A stretch of 64,000 bases of DNA from Myxococcales bacterium 68-20 (lineage in GTDB: Bacteria > Myxococcota_A > Polyangia > Polyangiales > Polyangiaceae), in contig MKVQ01000006.1 in assembly GCA_001899635.1 (NCBI GenBank), forward strand, positions 62,001 through 126,000. The letters run 5' to 3'. The stretch's first letter is position 1; each line of letters begins with the position of its first letter. The position numbers were made by a program, and so were the translations under genes. Below the pieces are notes generated by a model that searched no databases, had not been told where the DNA came from, and worked only from the letters and a program-made list of their open reading frames with translations. Positions 56,628 through 64,000 of this stretch are shown here, one piece after another.

Positions 56628-58541
56628 GTGATCTTCGACTCTCCCCTCCGTCTTCTCCACCGAGCACTCTTCCGCCTCGCGACAGCGATGCTGGTGGGGA
56701 TGGTGTTCGCGCTCGTCTCGCTCTGCCACGCGTCGAGCGCCGATGCTGCGCCGCTGAGGGTGCGGGTGCGCGGAACGGCGAAGCTCACCGCACGGGCGTC
56801 CCGCGATCAACCCACCCCGGGGGTGAACGAGCTGCTCCTCAACGGCGCGCTCACCGACGATGCCGGACAGCCACTCGCCCTCCAGCCCGTCATCATTCGG
56901 ATCGCGAAGGAGATCGACCCGCACGACGCCCGCACCGCATCCGGCGTGGCCGGCGCGCGGGGGTGCGAGAGAGGAGCGGATCCCGGTCCAGGCGCCGCAC
57001 CCGCCCCGCGACGAGGCCCCATGGCCTGGGGGATCACCGTCTCCGGCGGAGGGGACGCCCCCGAGGTCACCGCGATCACCGACGAGGACGGCCGCTTCTG
57101 TCTTCGAGCGCGCCTCGATCCCGATCGGTACAAGGCGACGCTGGTCTACACCCCGCCCGCGGCGAACGTGCTCGTCGACGGCGTCGAGCGCGAGGTCTCC
57201 TTCGACCTGTCGCGGCGCGGGCTCGCCCTTCGCTTCGACCCGACGCCGCGGGTCGTCCAGCTCGACACGCCGAACACCACCGTCGATGCCGTCGCCATCC
57301 TCGACGACGACGAGACACCGCGCGTCGCGCCGATGCTCGGCCTCGTGCTCTCCAACGAGAAAGAGGAGCTCGCCCGCGGGGCGACGGACGCCACCGGGCG
57401 GGCGCGCTTCGTCGTTCCTGGCGCGAAGCTCGGCGCGCCGGGGCCTGGTGAGCTACGGGTCTCGTTCGCCGGTGACTCCGAGACCGCAGGCGCCACGCAC
57501 ACCGAAGAGATCGAGCGTCACGTGAAGGTGGCGGTGAAGGTCCCGGCCGCCGATCGCGGCGAGCTCACCGCGGGCATTCCGGAGGACGGCATCGCGCTCC
57601 TCGCGGAGGTCGGCACGAGCATCGGCGCGCCGCTCTCCGAAGGAGCGATCGAGGCACGCATCGGCGACGTGGTCGTGGGCGCGGCTCCAGTCGAGCGCGG
57701 GATCGCGCGACTGATGCTGACGTTCACCGGTCAGGGCAGCGAGGCGCTCGTACGCCTCCGGTACGTGGCCGTCTCGCCGTGGTACGAGCCGCTCGGTGAG
57801 CCGACGGTGCGCGTCCCCATCCGCGGCCCGAGCCTCTGGTCGAAGGCACCGATCCTCCTCGCGGGTCTCGCCGTTCTCGCCTTCTTCCTCGTCGGACGCG
57901 TCTCGGGGCAGAAGCAGAAGCCCGAGCCGGCGCCCGCGAAGGCAGACGGCGAAACACGCGAGGCCAAGCCGCGCGTCGACGTCGTCCGTCCGGCGGAGCG
58001 AGGTCAGGAGGGCTGGACCGGGTGTGTGGTCGACGCCCATGAAGGTACGCCGGTCCAGGGCGCGCGGGTGTGGGTCGAGCGCGGCACGTTCGACGGGCGC
58101 TCGGTGCTCGCGAGCGTCGAGACCGACGCCCACGGGCGCTTCACCCTCCCCGGCATCGGGGGGATCGCGGGCGACGAGACCATCGCCGCCGAGGCGCGCC
58201 TCCATGCCCGCCTCACCCAGGACCTCCCCGCGCCCGGCGAAATCGCGATCGCGATTGCCCAGCGCCGCCGCGCCTTGCTCGCCCGGCTCGTGAAATGGGC
58301 CCGCCGGCGCGGTCCTCCGTTCGATGCGCGCCCCGAGCCGACCCCCGGCCACGTACGCCGGGCGGCGGGTGAAGAGCTGGGAACGGCGCGGTGGGCGGAC
58401 GCGGTCGAGCGCGCCGTCTTCGGCCCAGGTGACGTCGACGCCCACGCCGAACAAGATGTCGAGCGCCTCGTCCCCGACGACGACAAGAAGGCCCCAGAGG
58501 CGGCGCCGAGGGACATCGGGCGCGAGCGCGACGGCCGGTGA
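56628..58541 (+). CDS. Membrane protein with carboxypeptidase-regulatory-like domains
   Basis: A 637-residue protein. It has a signal (AMLVGMVFALVSLCHASSAD) and beta-sandwich domains with typical openings (VTAITDEDGRFCLRARLDPD, ARGATDATGRARFVVPG). One membrane helix lies at about 402-420 (ILLAGLAVLAFFLVG). A cytoplasmic or C-terminal carboxypeptidase-regulatory-like domain follows at about 450-515 (TGCVVDAHEGTPVQGARVWV, VETDAHGRFTLPG), and the tail is charged (VERLVPDDDKKAPEAAPRD). GTG 56628 is used; ATG 56688 is a shorter alternative. It is divergent from the HEAT gene. It is probably a surface or adhesion-type scaffold; no specific function can be assigned. Confidence 0.72.
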   Translation: MIFDSPLRLLHRALFRLATAMLVGMVFALVSLCHASSADAAPLRVRVRGTAKLTARASRDQPTPGVNELLLNGALTDDAGQPLALQPVIIRIAKEIDPHDARTASGVAGARGCERGADPGPGAAPAPRRGPMAWGITVSGGGDAPEVTAITDEDGRFCLRARLDPDRYKATLVYTPPAANVLVDGVEREVSFDLSRRGLALRFDPTPRVVQLDTPNTTVDAVAILDDDETPRVAPMLGLVLSNEKEELARGATDATGRARFVVPGAKLGAPGPGELRVSFAGDSETAGATHTEEIERHVKVAVKVPAADRGELTAGIPEDGIALLAEVGTSIGAPLSEGAIEARIGDVVVGAAPVERGIARLMLTFTGQGSEALVRLRYVAVSPWYEPLGEPTVRVPIRGPSLWSKAPILLAGLAVLAFFLVGRVSGQKQKPEPAPAKADGETREAKPRVDVVRPAERGQEGWTGCVVDAHEGTPVQGARVWVERGTFDGRSVLASVETDAHGRFTLPGIGGIAGDETIAAEARLHARLTQDLPAPGEIAIAIAQRRRALLARLVKWARRRGPPFDARPEPTPGHVRRAAGEELGTARWADAVERAVFGPGDVDAHAEQDVERLVPDDDKKAPEAAPRDIGRERDGR

Positions 58542-58655
58542 GCGCCGCCCGAGCGAGCGGTCACCAAGGACGAGCTGACCGTCGGAGCCGAGCCCGACGA
58601 GACCGACACGACTCGCGGCGTCGTGCTACGTCGGACGTCGGCTCGTCCGGCGGCG

Positions 58656-58685
58656 TTGACGTCGCATGCTCCGGCTCCTTATAAG
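58656..58685 (+). promoter_or_regulatory. Possible promoter of ftsY overlapping its ribosome site
   Basis: TTGACG (58656-58661), 18-bp spacer, TATAAG (58680-58685). The -10 overlaps AAGGAG, which also looks like the ribosome-binding site of ftsY (ATG 58698). Only one of the two readings can hold unless the message is nearly leaderless. Confidence 0.35.
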
Positions 58686-58697
58686 GAGCGACCCCCG

Positions 58698-59951
58698 ATG
58701 GACAACTTGCCTATCCTCATTGGCGTCGTCGTCGTCGTGGTGGCGGTGATCGCCTATTTCCTGTTTTTCAGGAAAAAGGAGCTTCCCCCCGCTCCCGCCG
58801 CAAAGGAGCCGGTAGCGGCCCCGACGCCGGCACCTCCGCCGAAGGCCAAGGCCCCGCCGAAAGAAGAGCTCCCCGCCCGCGCCCCCGAGGCTGCGGTCGC
58901 GGCACCGCCGGCAGAGGCGAAGGCCGCCGTCGAGGTCGCTCCGGCCGAAGCCGAAGAGCTGGCTCCCCCGATAGTCGCCCCCTCGGCCGAGCCGCCTCCG
59001 GTCGTTTCGAAGAAGGACGTCGCAGGGCTCCGCAAGGGCCTCGCGGCGACCCGCGGCGGCTTCATGGCGCGTCTCAAAGCCCTCATCACGGGCAAGAAAG
59101 AGATCGATCCGGCCATCCTCGAGCAACTGGAGGAGGTCATGCTCACGAGCGACGTCGGCGTGAAGACCACGCAGGCGATCCTCGAGCGCCTGCGCGAGAA
59201 GATGAACCGGAGCGAGCTCGCCGACACGGATGCCGTCTGGGCCGCGCTCCGCGCCGAGGCCACGCGCATCCTCTCGCTTCCCGCGCCGACCCTCGGCGGA
59301 AAGGGGTCCCCCAAGCCGCTCGTCGTCCTCATGGTCGGCGTGAACGGCGTGGGCAAGACGACGACCATCGGCAAGCTCGCCACCAAGTGGAACGCCGAGG
59401 GCAAGAAGGTCATGCTCGGCGCCGGCGACACGTTCCGTGCAGCCGCGGTCCAGCAGCTCGAGGTCTGGGGCAAGCGCGTAGGCGCCGACGTCGTGAAGGG
59501 CAAGGAGGGCGCGGATCCGGGCGCCGTTGCCTTCGAGGCGACGAAGGCCTCCGTTGACGGCCAGGCCGACATCCTGCTCGTCGACACCGCAGGACGCCTT
59601 CACACGAAGGTGAACCTGATGGACGAAATCAAGAAGGTGAAGCGCACCATCGGCAAGGCGCTCGACGGCGCGCCGCACGAGACGCTTCTCGTGCTCGATG
59701 CCACCACCGGCCAGAACGCGCTCACGCAGGCGGCCCTCTTCAAAGAGGCCCTCGAGCTGACCGGGTTGATCTTGACGAAGCTGGACGGGACCGCCAAGGG
59801 CGGCGTAGTCCTCGGTGTTTGCGACGAGCTGAAGGTGCCCGTCCGCTACATCGGCCTCGGGGAGCGCGCGGAGGACCTCCGCGAGTTCGTCGCCGCCGAC
59901 TTCGTGGAAGCACTGTTTGGCAAAGATGATGACGAGGCCGCAGCGGCCTGA
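58698..59951 (+). CDS. ftsY: Signal recognition particle receptor FtsY, membrane-anchored form
   Basis: A 417-residue GTPase. It has an N-terminal membrane helix ([19 protein letters not shown]), then a Pro/Ala/Glu-rich linker (about 30-115). The N domain is at about 120-200. The G domain has [15 protein letters not shown] (G1), [15 protein letters not shown] (G3), [10 protein letters not shown] (G4) and [14 protein letters not shown] (G5). It receives ribosome-SRP complexes at the membrane for co-translational insertion. E. coli FtsY uses an amphipathic A domain, while this form uses a real transmembrane anchor. ATG 58698 has AAGGAG 9 nt upstream. It stands upstream of the outer-membrane barrel genes with no shared transcript evident. 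Confidence 0.96.
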   Translation: MDNLPILIGVVVVVVAVIAYFLFFRKKELPPAPAAKEPVAAPTPAPPPKAKAPPKEELPARAPEAAVAAPPAEAKAAVEVAPAEAEELAPPIVAPSAEPPPVVSKKDVAGLRKGLAATRGGFMARLKALITGKKEIDPAILEQLEEVMLTSDVGVKTTQAILERLREKMNRSELADTDAVWAALRAEATRILSLPAPTLGGKGSPKPLVVLMVGVNGVGKTTTIGKLATKWNAEGKKVMLGAGDTFRAAAVQQLEVWGKRVGADVVKGKEGADPGAVAFEATKASVDGQADILLVDTAGRLHTKVNLMDEIKKVKRTIGKALDGAPHETLLVLDATTGQNALTQAALFKEALELTGLILTKLDGTAKGGVVLGVCDELKVPVRYIGLGERAEDLREFVAADFVEALFGKDDDEAAAA

Positions 59952-60118
59952 TCGCGGAACGTGCAGAATGCACAACGTCGCCGCGAAGCTGACACCTCGC
60001 GTTCTTATTTGACTTCCCTACGAAACCGCCGTCTGAGTGGTGTCGACCGACAATCGGCATCCGATGGCGGCCACCTGAACTCGATCAGGGTTGTTGTTGG
60101 GGTCCCCCCCAATTTGGA

Positions 60119-60147
60119 TTGCTCGGCTAAAAAGATCCGTGTTATCG
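60119..60147 (+). promoter_or_regulatory. Possible promoter of the gltB-gltA pair
   Basis: TTGCTC (60119-60124), 17-bp spacer containing AAAAAGATC, TTATCG (60142-60147). It is 96 bp ahead of the first barrel gene. Hexamers are weak; by-eye call. Confidence 0.3.
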
Positions 60148-60242
60148 TGCCGCGCAACTCTGCAGTACCCCTGATTCCCCAATTTTTCTCACGTGTTGCA
60201 GGCCCGAATGTCCAAGCGGCCAGGATGTGGAAGGGGTTCTTG

Positions 60243-61211
60243 ATGAAGCACGCTCGACGCTGGCTCCTCCTGGTGGCAGCCCTGTGGCTGCTGCCACAGG
60301 CTGCCTTGGCGCAGCCGAAGAAGCCCGCTGGAGGCAACAAACCTCCTCCCACTGCTCCCGCAGCTGGCGGCGATATCGAGATCGACGATCCGAACGCGCC
60401 CGCGCACGAGGAGCAGCCGGCGGAGCCTGCGCCAACTCCCACCGAGGAGACTGGCGCGGGCGGTGGTGGCATCTGCGAAATCGATCCGTCTGCCTGCCCC
60501 AAGCAGGGTGACATCAAGAAGCTGGCGGATCGCCAAGTCGCGGCGGACGTCTACGCGGTGCAGCAGATCTACGCTCTGCGCCGTGGTCGCTTCGAGATCA
60601 ACCCGTACTGGAGCCAGAGCCTCAACGATCAGTTCGTTGGTCACCCGGGCCCGGGCCTCGCGGTCAACTACTACCTGACGAACGTCCTCGCGGTCGGCGT
60701 GAACGGCACCTACTACCAGCCGTTCAACTCTGACGCAGACTTCAACTTCGAGAACCGTCGCGCGACGCGCCTCGCGGTGCCGCTCAACGAGTACCTCGGC
60801 GGCTACGCGGTGAACTTCACGTACGTCCCGATGTACGGCAAGTTCTCCGGCTTCGGCAACTTCATCTTCCACTACGACGGGTACCTCGTCGGCGGCGTCG
60901 GTGGTCTCTTTACCCGCCCGATTGCGGTCATCGATCCCGACAACCGCAAGTTCGACTTCGAGCACCGAATCGCCTTCAACGTCGGCTTCGGTCTCCGCAT
61001 CTTCCTGAACCGCTGGTTCTCGGTCATCGGCGAGATCCGCGACTACATCTACATCGAGCAGCTCGAGAACACGCAGGTGGCTGCTACGCAGGCCGGGCAG
61101 CAGGACCGCAACACGTGGTTTGGCGAGAAGCCCCTCACCAACAACGTCCAGGCCCAGATCGGCATCAGCATGTTCTTGCCGTTCAGCTGGGAATACAGGT
61201 TGCCCAAGTGA
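60243..61211 (+). CDS. gltB: Outer-membrane beta-barrel protein, GltB-like
   Basis: A 322-residue protein with a signal peptide (RRWLLLVAALWLLPQAALA). A Pro/Glu-rich spacer and ICEIDPSACPKQGDI with two Cys follow. Then comes a myxobacterial outer-membrane barrel domain (YALRRGRFEINPYWSQSLND, FVGHPGPGLAVNYYLTNVLA, NFTYVPMYGKFSGFGNFIFH, LRIFLNRWFSVIGEIRDYIY), ending WEYRLPK. ATG 60243 has AAGGGG 6 nt upstream, better than ATG 60225. The barrel type is that of M. xanthus GltA/GltB, which form the outer-membrane part of the gliding complex. A second barrel follows 29 bp later. Which of the two is GltA or GltB is not certain. Confidence 0.68.
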   Translation: MKHARRWLLLVAALWLLPQAALAQPKKPAGGNKPPPTAPAAGGDIEIDDPNAPAHEEQPAEPAPTPTEETGAGGGGICEIDPSACPKQGDIKKLADRQVAADVYAVQQIYALRRGRFEINPYWSQSLNDQFVGHPGPGLAVNYYLTNVLAVGVNGTYYQPFNSDADFNFENRRATRLAVPLNEYLGGYAVNFTYVPMYGKFSGFGNFIFHYDGYLVGGVGGLFTRPIAVIDPDNRKFDFEHRIAFNVGFGLRIFLNRWFSVIGEIRDYIYIEQLENTQVAATQAGQQDRNTWFGEKPLTNNVQAQIGISMFLPFSWEYRLPK

Positions 61212-61240
61212 TCTCCTCGAACCGGCACCAAGGACGAACC

Positions 61241-62092
61241 ATGAAGCAAGGCTTCAAGCTCGCTCTGGCGGCAGCTGCACTCGCGACCGGCGTCGTCGCC
61301 GCTCCGCAGACTGCGAACGCGCAGGAGATCCAGATCACGGGCCCGCTCGCCGGCGCACCGGCGGTGCGCAAGCTCCGTCTCTACCGCGAAGGTCGCGCCG
61401 AGCTTGCCGTTGGTGGTGGCTTCACGCTCCTCGACGAGTACCAGCGCACGCCCTTCATTTCCGGCCGCCTCCAGTACAACATCTTCGACTGGCTCGGCGT
61501 TGGCGTGTTCGGTGGATTCTCTCCGGCAAGCCTCCCCACCGACCTCACGGAGAAGATTGATTCGACCGCGCCGCGTAACAGCCGCACGGCCGTCAACCTC
61601 CCCGGCACGGGCGGGCCGAAGTTCGAGGAGCAGACCGGAAAGATGGGATGGATGGCGACCCCGCAGGTCACGTTCAGCCCCTTCCGCGGCAAGCTCGCTC
61701 TCTTCCAGAAGCTCTTCGTCGACACCGACCTCTACGTTCACGGCGGCGTTGCCTTCGTGGGCGTCAAGGAGCGCGGTGATTGCGGCGGGGCCGGGGGTCA
61801 GCCGGCGTGCAACACGGCGGCGGGCTTCAAGACCGCCGATCGCGTCGCGGTTGCTCCGTCGTTCGGCCTCGGGCTCACGCTCTACCCGTCGAACTTCGTG
61901 AGCATCAACTTCGAGTACCGCGCGTTCCCGTTCTCGTACAACCGCGGTGGCTTCGACTCGCGAGGCAGCGGTCCCGACGCGTCGTTCCCGGACAACAAGA
62001 TCGACTCCGAGGACCGGACCTTCAAGTTCAACCAGATGATGTTCGTGGGAGTCGGCTTCCATCTGCCGACATCGCCGAAGATCAGCGAGTAG
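61241..62092 (+). CDS. gltA: Outer-membrane beta-barrel protein, GltA-like
   Basis: A 283-residue protein with a signal peptide (LALAAAALATGVVAAPQTANA). The barrel domain opens LRLYREGRAELAVGGGFTLL and continues FISGRLQYNIFDWLGVGVFG, MATPQVTFSPFRGKLALF and YPSNFVSINFEYRAFPFSYN. It ends with the strand FNQMMFVGVGFHL. Start ATG 61241 with AAGGAC upstream. It is the second gene of the barrel pair, co-transcribed with the gltB-like gene. A GAGGCAC/GTGCCTC hairpin at 62138-62159 may end the message. In M. xanthus gltA, gltB and gltC are contiguous; here gltC is about 8 kb away on the other strand. Confidence 0.66.
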   Translation: MKQGFKLALAAAALATGVVAAPQTANAQEIQITGPLAGAPAVRKLRLYREGRAELAVGGGFTLLDEYQRTPFISGRLQYNIFDWLGVGVFGGFSPASLPTDLTEKIDSTAPRNSRTAVNLPGTGGPKFEEQTGKMGWMATPQVTFSPFRGKLALFQKLFVDTDLYVHGGVAFVGVKERGDCGGAGGQPACNTAAGFKTADRVAVAPSFGLGLTLYPSNFVSINFEYRAFPFSYNRGGFDSRGSGPDASFPDNKIDSEDRTFKFNQMMFVGVGFHLPTSPKISE

Positions 62093-62137
62093 AACCAGCG
62101 CGTTGTAAGGCGCGCGCCTCCACGGACATTGGGCTGT

Positions 62138-62159
62138 TGAGGCACCGGTCGTGTGCCTC
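62138..62159 (+). terminator. Possible terminator after the gltA-like gene
   Basis: A GAGGCAC/GTGCCTC stem (7 bp) around CGGTCGT, 46 bp past the stop. No U-tract. A further hairpin CGCGAGCTTGCTCGCG lies at 62174-62190, just ahead of the next gene, and may lie in its leader. Confidence 0.35.
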
Positions 62160-62202
62160 TAACGTGTAGGGCGTCGCGAGCTTGCTCGCGGCGCCTTCGT
62201 CT

Positions 62203-63666
62203 ATGTCCCAGACGCTCTCGCAGACCCGGCGCGAAGACCTCTCCTCCAAGGAAGAGGCGACGCTCGTTCAGCCGGCAGTCTACGTGGTGCTCGAAGGCGA
62301 GCGCGCGCTGTCCGGTGGACTGCGTGCGCCGCTCGATGGCATCGACGAGGTGCGGATCGGCCGCGGCTCCACGCGATCGTTCCGCATCGAGGGCGGCGGC
62401 AAGGCGACGCTCGAGATCCCCGACCCTCGCATGTCGAGCAAGCACGCTCGACTCGTGCGCGAGGGCTCGGCGACGGACGACGGCGGCCGCGGATGGATCC
62501 TCGAGGACCTCGGCTCGACAAACGGCTCTTTCGCGTTCGGGAAGCGCACCACGCAGGCGCTCCTCGACATGCCCACCGTCATCACGCTGGGCGCGACATG
62601 CCTCCTGTTCGATCCCGAGGAGGCGGTGCCTGGAGGGGTCAAGGCGGACGTCGTCGATGCGACGTCCCTGAAGGCACGCCCGCGCGGCACGGCTACGCTC
62701 GTCCCTACCGTCGAGCACGCGATGCCGCGACTGGTTCGCGTCGCGATGTCGAAGCTGTCGGTGCTGCTGCTCGGCGAGAGCGGCGCCGGCAAGGAGGTGC
62801 TCGCGCGGACGGTTCACCAGCTCTCCGGACGCCAGGGGCCATTCGTCGCGATCAACTGCGGTGCGCTCGCGCCGACGCTGGTCGAGAGCCAGCTCTTCGG
62901 CCACCTGAAGGGCGCCTTCTCGGGAGCGACGCGTGACGAGCCCGGCCTCATCCGGACTGCTTCGGGTGGGACGCTGTTCCTCGACGAGATCGGCGAGCTA
63001 CCTCCGAACGCGCAAGCGACGCTCCTCCGAGTCCTCCAGGAGAAAGAGGTCCTGCCGGTCGGCGGCACGAGGCCCATCCCGGTCGACCTCCGCGTCGTCG
63101 CGGCGACGCTCAAGCCGATCGACGAGACCCCGACCTTCCGCGCCGACCTCTACGCGCGTATCTCGGCGTTCGTGCATCGGCTCACGCCGCTCCGCGAGCG
63201 ACGGGGCGACATCGGCCTGATGGTCGCCGACCTTCTCCCGCGCGTATCCGCCGAGCGCGCGCAGAACGTCCGCTTCGCGCCGGACCTCGCGACCGCCCTC
63301 GTCTCGCACACGTTCCCGCTCAACGTTCGCGAGCTCGAGCACATCCTCTCCGTCGCGCTCGTGACGTCGACCGAAGATCTGCTCCGCCTCGAGAGCGTCG
63401 GCGATGCGCTCCGCCGCGAGCGCACGTCGAACGCGCCCGAGCAACGCGACTCACGCCGCGAGCCGCTCCCCGCGAGCACCCCTGCCCGTTCGGCGCAGCG
63501 ACCGCTGACAGATGACGAGCTGAAGCTGAAAGAGGAGCTGACCGAGGCCCTCACACGCACGCGCGGCAACGTGAGCGAGATCGCGCGCACGATGGGCAAG
63601 ACGCGGATGCAAATCCACCGCTGGATGAAGCGGTTCGGGCTCGATCCCGAGACGTTCCGCGGCTGA
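62203..63666 (+). CDS. FHA-domain sigma54-dependent activator with GAFSGA loop
   Basis: A 487-residue protein. The FHA domain is about 45-140 (DEVRIGRGSTRSFRIEGGGK, SSKHARLV, DLGSTNGSFAFG). The AAA+ domain is about 165-390 with Walker A GESGAGKEVLA and Walker B GGTLFLDEIGEL. The Fis-type helix-turn-helix reads GNVSEIARTMGKTRMQIHRW. The sigma54-contact loop reads GAFSGA instead of GAFTGA; the Thr-to-Ser change keeps a hydroxyl but alters the most conserved contact residue. ATG 62203 is used; a TTG at 62182 is possible. It lies 110 bp after the gltA-like gene on the same strand and could regulate it or nearby motility genes (inference). Confidence 0.88.
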   Translation: MSQTLSQTRREDLSSKEEATLVQPAVYVVLEGERALSGGLRAPLDGIDEVRIGRGSTRSFRIEGGGKATLEIPDPRMSSKHARLVREGSATDDGGRGWILEDLGSTNGSFAFGKRTTQALLDMPTVITLGATCLLFDPEEAVPGGVKADVVDATSLKARPRGTATLVPTVEHAMPRLVRVAMSKLSVLLLGESGAGKEVLARTVHQLSGRQGPFVAINCGALAPTLVESQLFGHLKGAFSGATRDEPGLIRTASGGTLFLDEIGELPPNAQATLLRVLQEKEVLPVGGTRPIPVDLRVVAATLKPIDETPTFRADLYARISAFVHRLTPLRERRGDIGLMVADLLPRVSAERAQNVRFAPDLATALVSHTFPLNVRELEHILSVALVTSTEDLLRLESVGDALRRERTSNAPEQRDSRREPLPASTPARSAQRPLTDDELKLKEELTEALTRTRGNVSEIARTMGKTRMQIHRWMKRFGLDPETFRG

Positions 63667-63683
63667 TCGCTTGCTCGCCGCCC

Positions 63684-64000
63684 TCAGTTGGAGGAGCAGA
63701 CGACCTGCACCGGGTAGCTCTCGAGGACGGAACACGAGCGTCCGGCCGCACACTGGAGCGCGCTGCAGGGATCTCCCGAGATGCAGACCGGCTCGATGCG
63801 CTCGCCGATGTTGACCGCGATCGAGCCGCACGTCGATCCGTCGGGGCAGGAAGCCCCTTCCGCGCCGCATGGAGCGCCGAGGCGCGACCGGTCGAGCGTG
63901 TTGCAGGTTCCGTCCTCCACCGAGCAGGGCTTCGGAAGGCAGCTCCGGCGCCACTCGCACGGCCCACGATCGATCGACTCACACGATCCCTGCTTGCCGA
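63684..64000 (-). CDS. Partial Cys-rich exported protein
   Basis: The frame enters from the right edge of the window, so its N-terminus is missing; 105 codons are visible. It has about 16 Cys in regular spacing (GSCESIDRGPCEW, RSCLPKPCSVEDGTC, GAPCGAEGASCPDGSTC, GDPCSALQCAAGRSC). This is the same style as the Cys-rich lipoproteins at 4380-5774 and 52807-53523 and typical of secreted myxobacterial proteins. Convergent with the sigma54 activator gene. Function unknown. Confidence 0.7.
   Translation of the reverse strand, partial: GKQGSCESIDRGPCEWRRSCLPKPCSVEDGTCNTLDRSRLGAPCGAEGASCPDGSTCGSIAVNIGERIEPVCISGDPCSALQCAAGRSCSVLESYPVQVVCSSN

Overview
The window is high-GC bacterial DNA with very dense coding. 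It looks like a delta-proteobacterial myxobacterium, most likely a Polyangiales/Sorangiineae-type organism. The grounds are several FHA-domain sigma54 activators, a Hanks-type Ser/Thr kinase, Cys-rich lipoproteins with DxDGDG motifs, giant TPR proteins, and above all a set of genes resembling the Agl/Glt gliding (A-motility) machinery of Myxococcus. No tRNA, rRNA, CRISPR array, insertion sequence or prophage was seen. The species call is inference; the motifs are read directly from the sequence.

Layout. 1-14.6 kb: a partial membrane-anchored protein, an FHA-sigma54 activator, a membrane metallophosphoesterase, a Cys-rich lipoprotein, a ferritin-like lipoprotein, an M19-type dipeptidase, a divergent histidine kinase/response regulator pair and two coupled M16 peptidase-fold lipoproteins. 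Short remnants of an MMPL transporter and of a second phosphoesterase copy lie between these genes. 14.7-27.5 kb: an 11.4-kb gene for a 3,811-residue TPR protein (GltI/AgmK-like), a 480-bp hairpin-rich spacer and a TPR lipoprotein. 27.7-35.1 kb: a tightly packed minus-strand signalling operon of an unknown 260-aa protein, an FHA-sigma54 activator, a class III cyclase, a Ser/Thr kinase and a LysM-FecR-barrel protein. 35.4-39 kb: an OmpA-type barrel, a DUF481 protein, MscL and a small unknown gene. 39-41.6 kb: a frame-disrupted membrane protein gene. 41.9-51.9 kb: gltG, a small exported protein in the gltF position, gltE, gltD and gltC, all minus strand. 52.8-59.9 kb: a Cys-rich lipoprotein, YraN, a HEAT-repeat/HAMP pair, a carboxypeptidase-regulatory-like membrane protein and FtsY. 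60.2-63.7 kb: two outer-membrane beta-barrels (gltB/gltA-like), an FHA-sigma54 activator and the end of another Cys-rich protein.

How it fits together. The Glt-like set covers outer-membrane barrels, an outer-membrane TPR lipoprotein, periplasmic TPR proteins, an inner-membrane FHA/TonB-like protein and the giant TPR protein. Together they would form a trans-envelope machine; the AglRQS motor, GltJ/AgmX and GltH/GltK are not in the window. Assignments to individual glt genes rest on architecture, size and gene order as I remember them from Myxococcus, so they are good candidates, not proof. The 27.7-35.1 kb operon could link phospho-threonine signalling, cyclic nucleotide synthesis, sigma54 transcription and an envelope sensor, and is the best candidate here for an undescribed signalling system. 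Three families of hairpin-rich noncoding repeats occur near 26.2, 52.5 and 54.2-54.6 kb.
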